Assembly: GCF_044385915.1 (NCBI RefSeq)
Contig: NZ_JBISCC010000122.1
Span: 186,001-250,000 of the forward strand
Direction of reading: 5' to 3'
Length of the DNA stretch: 64,000 bases
From: Thalassobellus citreus
GTDB taxonomy: Bacteria > Bacteroidota > Bacteroidia > Flavobacteriales > Flavobacteriaceae
Shown here: positions 44,234-52,187 of the stretch, piece by piece
Layout: the number at the start of each line of letters is the position of its first letter
How positions within the stretch are numbered: the first letter of the stretch is position 1
The notes under the pieces: model-generated
Database searches by the model: none
Told to the model about the DNA's origin: nothing
What the model saw: only the letters and a program-made list of their open reading frames with translations
Made by a program: the position numbers and the translations under genes

Positions 44234-45061
44234 TTATTTCTTTCTACGTTCTACAATATATTTATTACTTGCTTTAGTCTTAGAACGGGTTCTATAACCT
44301 TTAGCTGGTATACCGTTTCTAGAACGAGGATGTCCACCTGAAGATTTACCTTCACCACCACCCATTGGATGATCAACTGGATTCATAACTACTGGTCTAG
44401 TACGTGGTCTTCTTCCTAACCATCTTGTTCTACCTGCTTTACCACCTACTAATAATTGGTGATCTGAATTAGATACAACACCTATTGTAGCCATACAGTT
44501 AGCAAGAATTAATCTTGTTTCTCCTGATGGTAATTTAACAGTAGCAAACTTACCATCTCTTGCCATTAACTGAGCAAAGGCACCAGCGCTACGAGCCATA
44601 ACAGCTCCTTGACCCGGACGTAACTCTATACAAGAAATAATAGTTCCTAATGGAATTTGACTTAATGGCATTGAATTTCCAATTTCTGGAGCAACACCTT
44701 CTTCACCTGACACTATATTTTGCCCTACTTGTAAACCGTTTTGAGCAATGATATATCTTTTTTCGCCATCTTGATAGTTCAATAATGCGATAAAAGCTGT
44801 TCTATTTGGATCGTACTCGATAGACTTAACTTCAGCTGGAATTCCAGTTTTGTTACGTTTGAAATCGATAATACGATACTTTCTTTTATGACCACCACCT
44901 ATATAGCGCATGGTCATTTTTCCTTGACTGTTTCTACCACCAGACCTTTTATTCGGAACGAGTAAACTCTTTTCCGGCTTATCAGTAGTTATGGCATCAT
45001 AGCCATTTACTACTCTAAAACGCTGTCCTGGTGTGATTGGTTTTAATTTTCTTACTGACAT
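44234..45061 (-). CDS. rplB: 50S ribosomal protein L2
   Basis: The 275-residue protein near the peptidyl-transferase centre has the OB domain (KSLLVPNKRSGGRNSQGKMT) and the SH3-like domain. The conserved MNPVDHPMGGGEG loop contains the key His, followed by a basic C-terminal tail. It is three bases from rpsS. Confidence 0.98.
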   Translation of the reverse strand: MSVRKLKPITPGQRFRVVNGYDAITTDKPEKSLLVPNKRSGGRNSQGKMTMRYIGGGHKRKYRIIDFKRNKTGIPAEVKSIEYDPNRTAFIALLNYQDGEKRYIIAQNGLQVGQNIVSGEEGVAPEIGNSMPLSQIPLGTIISCIELRPGQGAVMARSAGAFAQLMARDGKFATVKLPSGETRLILANCMATIGVVSNSDHQLLVGGKAGRTRWLGRRPRTRPVVMNPVDHPMGGGEGKSSGGHPRSRNGIPAKGYRTRSKTKASNKYIVERRKK

Positions 45062-45071
45062 CTGTCTTTAA

Positions 45072-45362
45072 TTACATGTTACTGTATAAATCAATCATTT
45101 CACCTTCCGCCAGTTGTACAATTGCTTTTTTAACAGCATTTGTTTTACCATGTTGAATACCAGTCTTTGTATGACGAGTTCTTCTATCTGGACGGACATT
45201 TATAGTACGAACTTTTTCAACAGAAACACCATAAACAGCTTCCACTGCTTTTTTGATTTCTACCTTGTTCGCCTTTGTATTCACCGCGAAAGTATAGCAG
45301 TTATTTAACTCGCTATCTGCAGTCGCTTTTTCTGTGATTATAGGTTTAATTAAGATACTCAT
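45072..45362 (-). CDS. rplW: 50S ribosomal protein L23
   Basis: The 96-residue exit-site protein, docking site for SRP and trigger factor, carries IIKPIITEKATADSE-type text, NKVEIKKAVEAVYGVSVEKV and an RTIN...RHTKTG loop. It lies between rplD and rplB. Confidence 0.97.
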   Translation of the reverse strand: MSILIKPIITEKATADSELNNCYTFAVNTKANKVEIKKAVEAVYGVSVEKVRTINVRPDRRTRHTKTGIQHGKTNAVKKAIVQLAEGEMIDLYSNM

Positions 45363-45367
45363 TGTTT

Positions 45368-45997
45368 CTATTTACTTAAATTTGTTACAATTCCTTCTAA
45401 AGCTCCTTCTAAAAGCACTACTTGATTTGCATTTAAAATCTTGTAAGTACTTATTTCTGAAGAAGTTACAACTTCAGAGCCTTTTAAATTGCGCGATGAC
45501 AAATATACATTATTATTCGACCCACCCAACACAAAGAGCGTTTTTTTGTTTTCTAAGTCTAAAGCTTTTAAAACAGCAGTAAAGTTTTTAGTCTTTGCTG
45601 TGTCAAAACTAAAGTCTTCTAAAACAGTAATTGACTTCTCTCCTGCTTTGATACTTAAGGCAGATTTACGTGCCAAACGTTTCAAGTTTTTATTAAGTTT
45701 GAAACTGTAATTTCTAGGTCTTGGACCGAACATACGACCACCACCTTTAAATACACCAGACTTAATACTACCTGCTCTCGCTGTACCAGTTCCTTTTTGC
45801 TTTTTAATCTTACGCGTACTTCCAGAAATCTCAGCTCTTTCTTTCGATTTGTGAGTTCCTTGACGTTGGTTTGCTAAATATTGTTTAACATCCAAATATA
45901 CTGCATGATCATTAGGCTCAATAGCAAACACATCCTTAGAAAGGTCTGCCTTTCTACCTGTGTCTTTTCCGTTTATATCTAAAACTGCTATCTTCAT
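45368..45997 (-). CDS. rplD: 50S ribosomal protein L4
   Basis: The 209-residue protein has the tunnel-lining loop with KIKKQKGTGTARAGSIKSGV and GGRMFGPRPRNYSFKLNKN. In E. coli L4 autoregulates the S10 operon; the spacer upstream of rplC here contains a strong hairpin that could be a control site (inference). Start and rplC stop overlap as TAATG. Confidence 0.97.
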   Translation of the reverse strand: MKIAVLDINGKDTGRKADLSKDVFAIEPNDHAVYLDVKQYLANQRQGTHKSKERAEISGSTRKIKKQKGTGTARAGSIKSGVFKGGGRMFGPRPRNYSFKLNKNLKRLARKSALSIKAGEKSITVLEDFSFDTAKTKNFTAVLKALDLENKKTLFVLGGSNNNVYLSSRNLKGSEVVTSSEISTYKILNANQVVLLEGALEGIVTNLSK

Positions 45998-46614
45998 TAT
46001 TTTCTAATAATTACATAAGCGTTTTTGTGACCAGGTACACAACCTTTAACCACAAGTAAATTCTTTTCAGAAACTACTTTTAAAACTCTTAAATTTTGAA
46101 CTTTAACTGTGTCTCCCCCCATTCTTCCTGCCATTTTCATTCCTTTGAAAACTCTTGCAGGGTAAGATGCAGCTCCAATAGATCCTGGCGCTCTTAAACG
46201 GTTATGTTGACCGTGAGTAGCTTGACCTACACCACCGAAACCATGACGTTTTACAACCCCTTGAAATCCTTTACCTTTAGATGTTCCTGCTACATCAACA
46301 AATTCACCTTCAGTGAAATGTTCAACAGTGATTGCATCTCCTAATTTGTACTCCTCATCAAAACCTTTGAATTCAACAACTTTGCGTTTTACAGAAGTAC
46401 CCGCTTTTTTAGCATGACCTAAGTCTGCTTTAGTAGCGCTTTTTTCTGTCGCGTCATCGAAACCAAGTTGGATAGCTTTATAACCATCTACTTCTTCAGT
46501 TCTGACTTGGGTAACGATACATGGTCCAGCTTCGATTACTGTACAAGGAATATTCTTCCCGTTTTCATCAAAGATGCTGGTCATACCGATTTTCTTTCCA
46601 ATTAACCCAGACAT
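45997..46614 (-). CDS. rplC: 50S ribosomal protein L3
   Basis: The 205-residue protein opens MSGLIGKKIGMTSIFDENGK. It carries the extension toward the peptidyl-transferase centre: GKGFQGVVKRHGFGGVGQAT, HGQHNRLRAPGSIG and KGMKMAGRMGG. It is separated from rpsJ by 122 bases, unusual within an otherwise tight cluster. Confidence 0.98.
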   Translation of the reverse strand: MSGLIGKKIGMTSIFDENGKNIPCTVIEAGPCIVTQVRTEEVDGYKAIQLGFDDATEKSATKADLGHAKKAGTSVKRKVVEFKGFDEEYKLGDAITVEHFTEGEFVDVAGTSKGKGFQGVVKRHGFGGVGQATHGQHNRLRAPGSIGAASYPARVFKGMKMAGRMGGDTVKVQNLRVLKVVSEKNLLVVKGCVPGHKNAYVIIRK

Positions 46615-46649
46615 AATTATTTATTTAATTTATTACTATTTGTTATTAA

Positions 46650-46684
46650 AATTCAAGGCTGAAAATACGTTTCAGCCTTGAATT
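46650..46684 (-). promoter_or_regulatory. strong hairpin in the rpsJ-rplC spacer
   Basis: A perfect 15-bp stem (46650-46664 with 46670-46684, loop of five) lies in the 122-base gap before rplC. The minus-strand sequence after it (TTTTAATAACAAA) is only weakly U-rich. Attenuator, autoregulatory site or mRNA processing site are all possible; the function is inferred. Confidence 0.6.
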
Positions 46685-46736
46685 GTATTTTTACCGTTTT
46701 TCCCTCGCTCGCAGCTCAGGACATGTAAGTTTAAAA

Positions 46737-47042
46737 CTAAACTTTGATCTCTACTTCAACACCACTTGGTAATTCAAGCTTCATTAACGCATCAATTGTT
46801 TTTGATGACGAAGAGTAAATATCTAATAATCTTTTATAAGAAGATAATTGAAATTGTTCTCTTGATTTCTTGTTTACGTGTGGAGAACGTAATACAGTGA
46901 AAATTTTCTTGTGTGTTGGTAATGGAATTGGTCCAGTTACAACAGCACCTGTACTTTTTACTGTTTTTACAATCTTATCAGCAGACTTATCTACTAAGTT
47001 ATGATCGTAAGACTTTAATTTTATTCTGATTTTTTGACTCAT
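46737..47042 (-). CDS. rpsJ: 30S ribosomal protein S10
   Basis: The 101-residue protein (NusE in antitermination) begins MSQKIRIKLKSYDHNLVDKS and has the signature GPIPLPTHKKIFTVLRSPHV. It follows fusA by 11 bases; the tuf gene found here in Proteobacteria is absent. Confidence 0.98.
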   Translation of the reverse strand: MSQKIRIKLKSYDHNLVDKSADKIVKTVKSTGAVVTGPIPLPTHKKIFTVLRSPHVNKKSREQFQLSSYKRLLDIYSSSSKTIDALMKLELPSGVEVEIKV

Positions 47043-47053
47043 TTTCTTAACTT

Positions 47054-49180
47054 TTAAGATTGTTCTCCTTTTGCTGCTTTAATAACTTCTTCAGATATAT
47101 TTGAAGGTGTTTCAGCATAGTGTGAAAATTCCATTGTTGATGTTGCACGACCAGAAGATAATGTTCTTAATGTTGTTACATATCCAAACATTTCTGATAA
47201 TGGCACAGTAGCTTTTACAGTTTTTGCTCCAGCTCTATCACCCATATCACTTACTTGACCTCTTCTTCTATTTAAATCTCCAACAATATCACCCATGTTT
47301 TCTTCAGGAGTAATTACCTCAAGTTTCATAATAGGTTCCATTATTACAGCTTTAGCAGCTTTAGCACAAGCTTTAAATCCTAACTTAGCAGCTAATTCGA
47401 AAGATAGTTGATCTGAATCCACATCGTGGTAAGACCCATCCTTTAAAGTAACTTTCATAGCATCGATTTCGTAACCTGCTAAAGGTCCGTTTACCATAGC
47501 CATTTTAAATCCTTTTTCAATTGAAGGGATAAATTCTTTAGGAACGTTACCACCTTTAATTATAGATTCGAACTGAAGACCTACTTGACCTTCTTCTGCT
47601 GGTTCCACTGTAAATACAATGTCAGCAAATTTACCACGACCACCAGATTGTTTCTTATAAACCTCTCTATGATCAGCCGATTGTGTAATAGCTTCTTTAT
47701 ATTCAACTTGTGGTTGTCCTTGATTTACTTCAACTTTAAACTCACGTTTAAGACGATCTACAATTACATCTAAGTGAAGCTCACCCATTCCTGAAATAAT
47801 TGTTTGACCTGAAGCCTCATCTGAACGTACTGTAAACGTAGGATCTTCTTCAGCTAATTTAGCTAAGCCCATTCCTAATTTATCAACATCTGCTTTAGTT
47901 TTAGGCTCAACCGCGATACCAATTACTGGATCTGGAAAGTCCATAGATTCTAAAACAATAGGACTTTTTTCAGCTGAAAGTGTATCTCCTGTCTTAATAG
48001 ATTTAAATCCAACAGCAGCTCCAATATCTCCAGCTTCAATATATTCAATTGCATTTTGCTTGTTAGCATGCATTTGGTAGATACGTGAAATACGTTCTTT
48101 TTTACCTGAACGATTATTTAACACATAAGAACCTGCATCTAAACGACCAGAATACGCTCTAAAGAAAGCTAAACGACCTACGAAAGGATCGGTAGCAATT
48201 TTAAATGCTAAAGCAGCAAACGGCTCCTTTACATCTGGTTTACGTAAAATTTCTTCTCCAGAATTTGGATCTGTACCTACAATACCTTCTTTATCTACAG
48301 GAGAAGGTAAATAACGACATACAGCATCTAATAAGAATTGTACACCTTTATTTTTAAAAGCAGAACCACAAATCATAGGAATGATAGCCATATCCATTAC
48401 AGCAGCTCTAAGTGCAGCATGCACTTCTTCTTCTGTAATAGAATCTTCATCTTCCATGAATTTTTCTAAAAGATTTTCATCATAACCTGCTACTTCTTCA
48501 ATAAGTAATGCACGGTATTTACGAGCTTCTTCTTTTAAATCTTCTGGAATCTCAACAACATCAAAAGTTGCTCCTTGAGTTTCATCATGCCATATAATAG
48601 CACGGTTTTTTACTAAATCTATAATACCTTTAAAATCATCTTCGTCACCAATATTTAAAACGATTGGCACCGCATTAGATTTTAACATATCTTTTACTTG
48701 TTGACAAACACCTAAAAAGTCTGATCCTTGACGGTCCATTTTATTAACGAAACCAATTCTTGGCACTTTATAGTTATCAGCTAATCTCCAGTTAGTTTCA
48801 GACTGAGGCTCAACACCATCAACTGCACTAAATAAGAATACTAAACCATCAAGTACACGTAACGAACGATTTACTTCAACAGTAAAATCTACGTGACCCG
48901 GTGTGTCAATTATATTAAAGTGATAATCTTTTGCATCAGCTGTAGGCTCTCCATTTTCAATAGGGAATTTCCACTCACAAGTTGTAGCAGCAGAAGTAAT
49001 AGTAATACCTCTTTCTTGCTCTTGCTCCATCCAGTCCATTGTAGCAGCACCATCATGCACTTCTCCAATTTTATGAGATACACCTGTATAATAAAGAATA
49101 CGCTCTGTAGTAGTAGTTTTTCCTGCATCAATATGTGCAGCAATACCTATATTTCTAGTTAATTTTAAATTTCTTGCCAT
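47054..49180 (-). CDS. fusA: translation elongation factor G
   Basis: The 708-residue translocation GTPase has G-domain motifs AHIDAGKTT (G1), RGITITSAA (G2), DTPGHVDFT (G3) and NKMDRQG (G4). Domains II-V follow, including GMGELHLDVIVDRLKREF and the GYVTTLRTLSSGRATSTMEF segment. It is complete and lies between rpsG and rpsJ. Confidence 0.98.
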   Translation of the reverse strand: MARNLKLTRNIGIAAHIDAGKTTTTERILYYTGVSHKIGEVHDGAATMDWMEQEQERGITITSAATTCEWKFPIENGEPTADAKDYHFNIIDTPGHVDFTVEVNRSLRVLDGLVFLFSAVDGVEPQSETNWRLADNYKVPRIGFVNKMDRQGSDFLGVCQQVKDMLKSNAVPIVLNIGDEDDFKGIIDLVKNRAIIWHDETQGATFDVVEIPEDLKEEARKYRALLIEEVAGYDENLLEKFMEDEDSITEEEVHAALRAAVMDMAIIPMICGSAFKNKGVQFLLDAVCRYLPSPVDKEGIVGTDPNSGEEILRKPDVKEPFAALAFKIATDPFVGRLAFFRAYSGRLDAGSYVLNNRSGKKERISRIYQMHANKQNAIEYIEAGDIGAAVGFKSIKTGDTLSAEKSPIVLESMDFPDPVIGIAVEPKTKADVDKLGMGLAKLAEEDPTFTVRSDEASGQTIISGMGELHLDVIVDRLKREFKVEVNQGQPQVEYKEAITQSADHREVYKKQSGGRGKFADIVFTVEPAEEGQVGLQFESIIKGGNVPKEFIPSIEKGFKMAMVNGPLAGYEIDAMKVTLKDGSYHDVDSDQLSFELAAKLGFKACAKAAKAVIMEPIMKLEVITPEENMGDIVGDLNRRRGQVSDMGDRAGAKTVKATVPLSEMFGYVTTLRTLSSGRATSTMEFSHYAETPSNISEEVIKAAKGEQS

Positions 49181-49186
49181 TTCTTA

Positions 49187-49663
49187 TTAAAATCTAAAGT
49201 GAGAGAATGCTTTATTTGCTTCTGCCATTTTGTGAGTATCAACTCTTTTCTTAACCGCTGCTCCTTCTTCTTTAGCTGCTGCTAAAACTTCTGAAGCTAA
49301 ACGTAATGCCATAGATTTTTCGTTTCTTTTTCTTGAATAGCTAATTAACCATTTCATAGCTGTTGAAACTTTTCTGTCTGGACGAATTTGCATTGGAATT
49401 TGAAATGTTGCACCACCCACTCTACGACTACGTACTTCTACGTGAGGCATAACGTTTGATAAAGCATCTTTCCAGATTTCTAAAGCTGTTTTTTCTTCGT
49501 CAGTTTTTTTCGATTCTACAATGTCAATCGCATCGTAAAACACTTTAAAAGCTACCGATTTCTTCCCATCCCACATCATCATGTTAACGAAACGAGTTAC
49601 TAACTGATCGTTAAAACGTGGATCTGGTAAAAGCGGTCTCTTTTTTGCTGCTCTTTTTCTCAT
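49187..49663 (-). CDS. rpsG: 30S ribosomal protein S7
   Basis: The 158-residue head-assembly protein contains DPRFNDQLVTRFVNMMMWDGKK-type text, VEVRSRRVGGATFQIPMQIR and a C-terminal DTHKMAEANKAFSHFRF. It starts 23 bases after rpsL. Confidence 0.98.
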   Translation of the reverse strand: MRKRAAKKRPLLPDPRFNDQLVTRFVNMMMWDGKKSVAFKVFYDAIDIVESKKTDEEKTALEIWKDALSNVMPHVEVRSRRVGGATFQIPMQIRPDRKVSTAMKWLISYSRKRNEKSMALRLASEVLAAAKEEGAAVKKRVDTHKMAEANKAFSHFRF

Positions 49664-49686
49664 GTCTTCTTCTTAAAGTTTTTTAA

Positions 49687-50061
49687 TTACTTCTTAGGGC
49701 GTTTTGCACCATACTTAGATCTACGTTGCGTTCTTCCTGAAACACCAGCGGTGTCTAAAGCTCCACGAACTACGTGATATCTAACTCCTGGTAAATCTTT
49801 TACCCTTCCACCTCTAACCAATACTATCGAGTGCTCTTGTAAATTGTGACCTTCTCCACCGATGTATGCATTTACTTCGTTTCCGTTTGTTAAACGAACC
49901 CTTGCTACCTTACGCATTGCTGAGTTAGGTTTTTTAGGAGTCGTCGTGTAAACACGAGTACACACACCACGTCTTTGAGGACACGAATCTAAAGCAGCCG
50001 ATTTACTCTTCTTGGTTATTTTGGCTCTTCCTTTTCGTACTAATTGTGAAATTGTTGGCAT
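49687..50061 (-). CDS. rpsL: 30S ribosomal protein S12
   Basis: The 124-residue decoding-centre protein shows CPQRRGVCTRVYTTTPKKPN and GRVKDLPGVRYHVVRGALD. The two Lys positions that mutate in streptomycin resistance (PKKPNS and RVKDLPG) are wild type. It is the first gene of the ribosomal supercluster, with a textbook promoter 44 bases upstream. Confidence 0.98.
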   Translation of the reverse strand: MPTISQLVRKGRAKITKKSKSAALDSCPQRRGVCTRVYTTTPKKPNSAMRKVARVRLTNGNEVNAYIGGEGHNLQEHSIVLVRGGRVKDLPGVRYHVVRGALDTAGVSGRTQRRSKYGAKRPKK

Positions 50062-50104
50062 ATATATTATATATAAATTTTAAAATCCTCTTCTAAGAGG
50101 GCTG

Positions 50105-50135
50105 CAAAGGTAGAAATTAAAATGAATATTTCAAA
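50105..50135 (-). promoter_or_regulatory. main promoter of the str/ribosomal cluster
   Basis: The minus strand has a -33 TTTG (50132-50135), a spacer of exactly 19 bases and a -7 TACCTTTG (50105-50112), a full match to the Bacteroidota consensus. The expected transcript begins near 50100 with a small CCTCT/AGAGG hairpin (50087-50100) in its leader. The rest of the 311-base gap up to 50372 is AT-rich, with no other clear signal. Confidence 0.85.
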
Positions 50136-50372
50136 CCCTAATTCATTAATTTTCACAACATAGCCAAAATTTTCTCTAAGACCTTGTGTAATCACTAAAA
50201 TTACAAAGCTATTTACCTGCTTATTTTCTACTTTTTTCAAAACTATAACAGTTTTTTTTTACTTCAAACCTTCCCGAAGAGATTTTAATAGAATTTAAAA
50301 TTTATACATATCCTCATATTATAAGTGTGGTTTTTCCGTTAGATTTACACAATTAAATAAGTTGTTTGTAGC

Positions 50373-52070
50373 GTGTTAAAAAACTTTTTCATTATCCTTA
50401 TTATATGTTTACTTTTTTCAACAAAGTTGACATCACAAAATCTTAAACTTAAAGTTAAAGGGAATTCCGATTATGAAACTGAGATAATCGATTCTTTAAA
50501 CTACAAAAAAACTCATTTAGATTTTAATTCGATTAAACATGAAGTAAACTCTATTCAAAAAAAACTTTATAAAATAGGTTATATTGAAAACAAACGAAGT
50601 CTAATAGAAAAAATAAACGACTCAACATTTATTACTCAATTCCAATTAAAAAATAAATTTGACTCCTTATATATATACTATAATAAAAACTCAATAGACC
50701 CTCAAATTTTAAATTCAATTTCGAAAAATATTTTTGATGATTATTTTATAATAAACTTCAACAAAGCTGAAAGCGTTTTAAACTTTATTAATTCAAAAAT
50801 TTCAAATCAAGGACTTCCTTTTTCAAAATTACGATTATCAAATATTGAAATTACAAAAAGTAACAGTCTAAAAGCCGAACTTATTATTGAATCAAAAACA
50901 AAGGAAAGAAGTATTAGTAATATCATTATTAAAGGATACGAAAAATTCCCGCACTCCTATTTAAAACATTATTTAAAAATTAAACCTAACCAACCTTTTA
51001 ATTTAAATTCAATAAAAAGAAAAACCGAACGCTTAAATGATTTAAAATTTGCGAACCAAATAAAAGCTCCTGAAGTTTTGTTTTCTAAAGATTCTACATC
51101 ATTATATATATACCTTGAAAAATCTAAAAGTAATGCCTTTGATGGCTTTTTAGGATTTGGCACTAACGAAGAAACTAACAACCTTGAATTTGATGGCTAC
51201 TTGAATTTAAACCTTACTAATAATTTAAACTTTGGAGAAAGTTTCAAACTCCTATACAAGAGTGATGAAAACGATCAAAAAACTTTCGACACCGAATTAA
51301 CACTACCATACATATTTAAATCCCCCATTGGTGTCGATTTACAATTACAGATTTTTAAAAGAGACTCTTCTTTTACAACTGTAAATCAATCTGCAAAACT
51401 ACATTATCAAATAAATTCTAAACACAAAATATATGCTGGCTTAACAAACTTAGAATCTAACAATCTACTAACAGAAAACATTTCGTCTAATAACATAACC
51501 GATTACAAAACCTCATATTATTCTTTTGCATATGAGTTTTTAAAGCCACAATCTTATAATTACTTATTCCCCATTAATTCAAAATTATATTTTGAAACTA
51601 ATTTCGGAAAAAGGAAACTCACAAACGAATCTCTTAAGCAATCACAATTTATTATTGATGCAGTTAAAACGTTTAATCTAAATCTAAAAAACAGCATTTA
51701 TTTAAAATTGAATGGCTCCACACTAATTTCTGACACCTACTTAGAAAATGAGTTATTTAGATTCGGTGGCATTAATTCCATTAGAGGTTTTGAAGAAAAC
51801 AGTTTACTAGCATCTTCATTTGGTATAATTAATAGTGAATACCGACTACAAGTAACGAATAGTATTTACATACATTCTATTATAGATGCAGCATATTTTG
51901 AAAACAAAAACCTTAACACTAAAGAAAAACTGTTTGGCTACGGCTTTGGTTTTGGTATTTTAACCAAAGCCGGTCTGCTTAAATTTAATTATGCTAATGG
52001 CAAAATAGAGAATCAAAAATTTAAGCTAGCAAATTCTAAGATTCACATCAGTATAACTACAGATTTTTAG
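50373..52070 (+). CDS. short Omp85-superfamily outer-membrane protein (BamA/TamA-like)
   Basis: A 565-residue protein. It has a signal peptide (about 1-21, KLTSQ), one recognisable POTRA-like unit (about 175-250, SISNIIIKGYEKFPHSYLKHYLK with LNSIKRKTERLNDL), and a beta-barrel to the end. The barrel contains the Omp85 motif FGGINSIRGF (RGF at 471-473) and ends in Phe. At most two POTRA-like regions fit, against five in BamA. It may insert or export outer-membrane proteins (inference). The start is GTG; no in-frame ATG would preserve the signal sequence. It lies upstream of a SusC gene with an 87-117 base gap and no terminator. Confidence 0.8.
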   Translation: MLKNFFIILIICLLFSTKLTSQNLKLKVKGNSDYETEIIDSLNYKKTHLDFNSIKHEVNSIQKKLYKIGYIENKRSLIEKINDSTFITQFQLKNKFDSLYIYYNKNSIDPQILNSISKNIFDDYFIINFNKAESVLNFINSKISNQGLPFSKLRLSNIEITKSNSLKAELIIESKTKERSISNIIIKGYEKFPHSYLKHYLKIKPNQPFNLNSIKRKTERLNDLKFANQIKAPEVLFSKDSTSLYIYLEKSKSNAFDGFLGFGTNEETNNLEFDGYLNLNLTNNLNFGESFKLLYKSDENDQKTFDTELTLPYIFKSPIGVDLQLQIFKRDSSFTTVNQSAKLHYQINSKHKIYAGLTNLESNNLLTENISSNNITDYKTSYYSFAYEFLKPQSYNYLFPINSKLYFETNFGKRKLTNESLKQSQFIIDAVKTFNLNLKNSIYLKLNGSTLISDTYLENELFRFGGINSIRGFEENSLLASSFGIINSEYRLQVTNSIYIHSIIDAAYFENKNLNTKEKLFGYGFGFGILTKAGLLKFNYANGKIENQKFKLANSKIHISITTDF

Positions 52071-52187
52071 TGTTTTTATGATATTTCCTTAAAATTCACA
52101 CCTGAAAAGCAAATTTTAACCATTATTTATTGTTTTATTAACTTTTTATTATGATTTTTGGCATTGACTAATTCAAATAATTATAAA

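Noticed and set aside
46681..46736. A TAnnTTTG promoter before rplC
   Set aside because: No match to the -7 element was found in the rpsJ-rplC spacer on the minus strand; only the hairpin is supported.
46737..49180. Missing tuf between fusA and rpsJ as a deletion
   Set aside because: In Bacteroidota tuf usually lies elsewhere; spacing between fusA and rpsJ is 11 bases with no scar.
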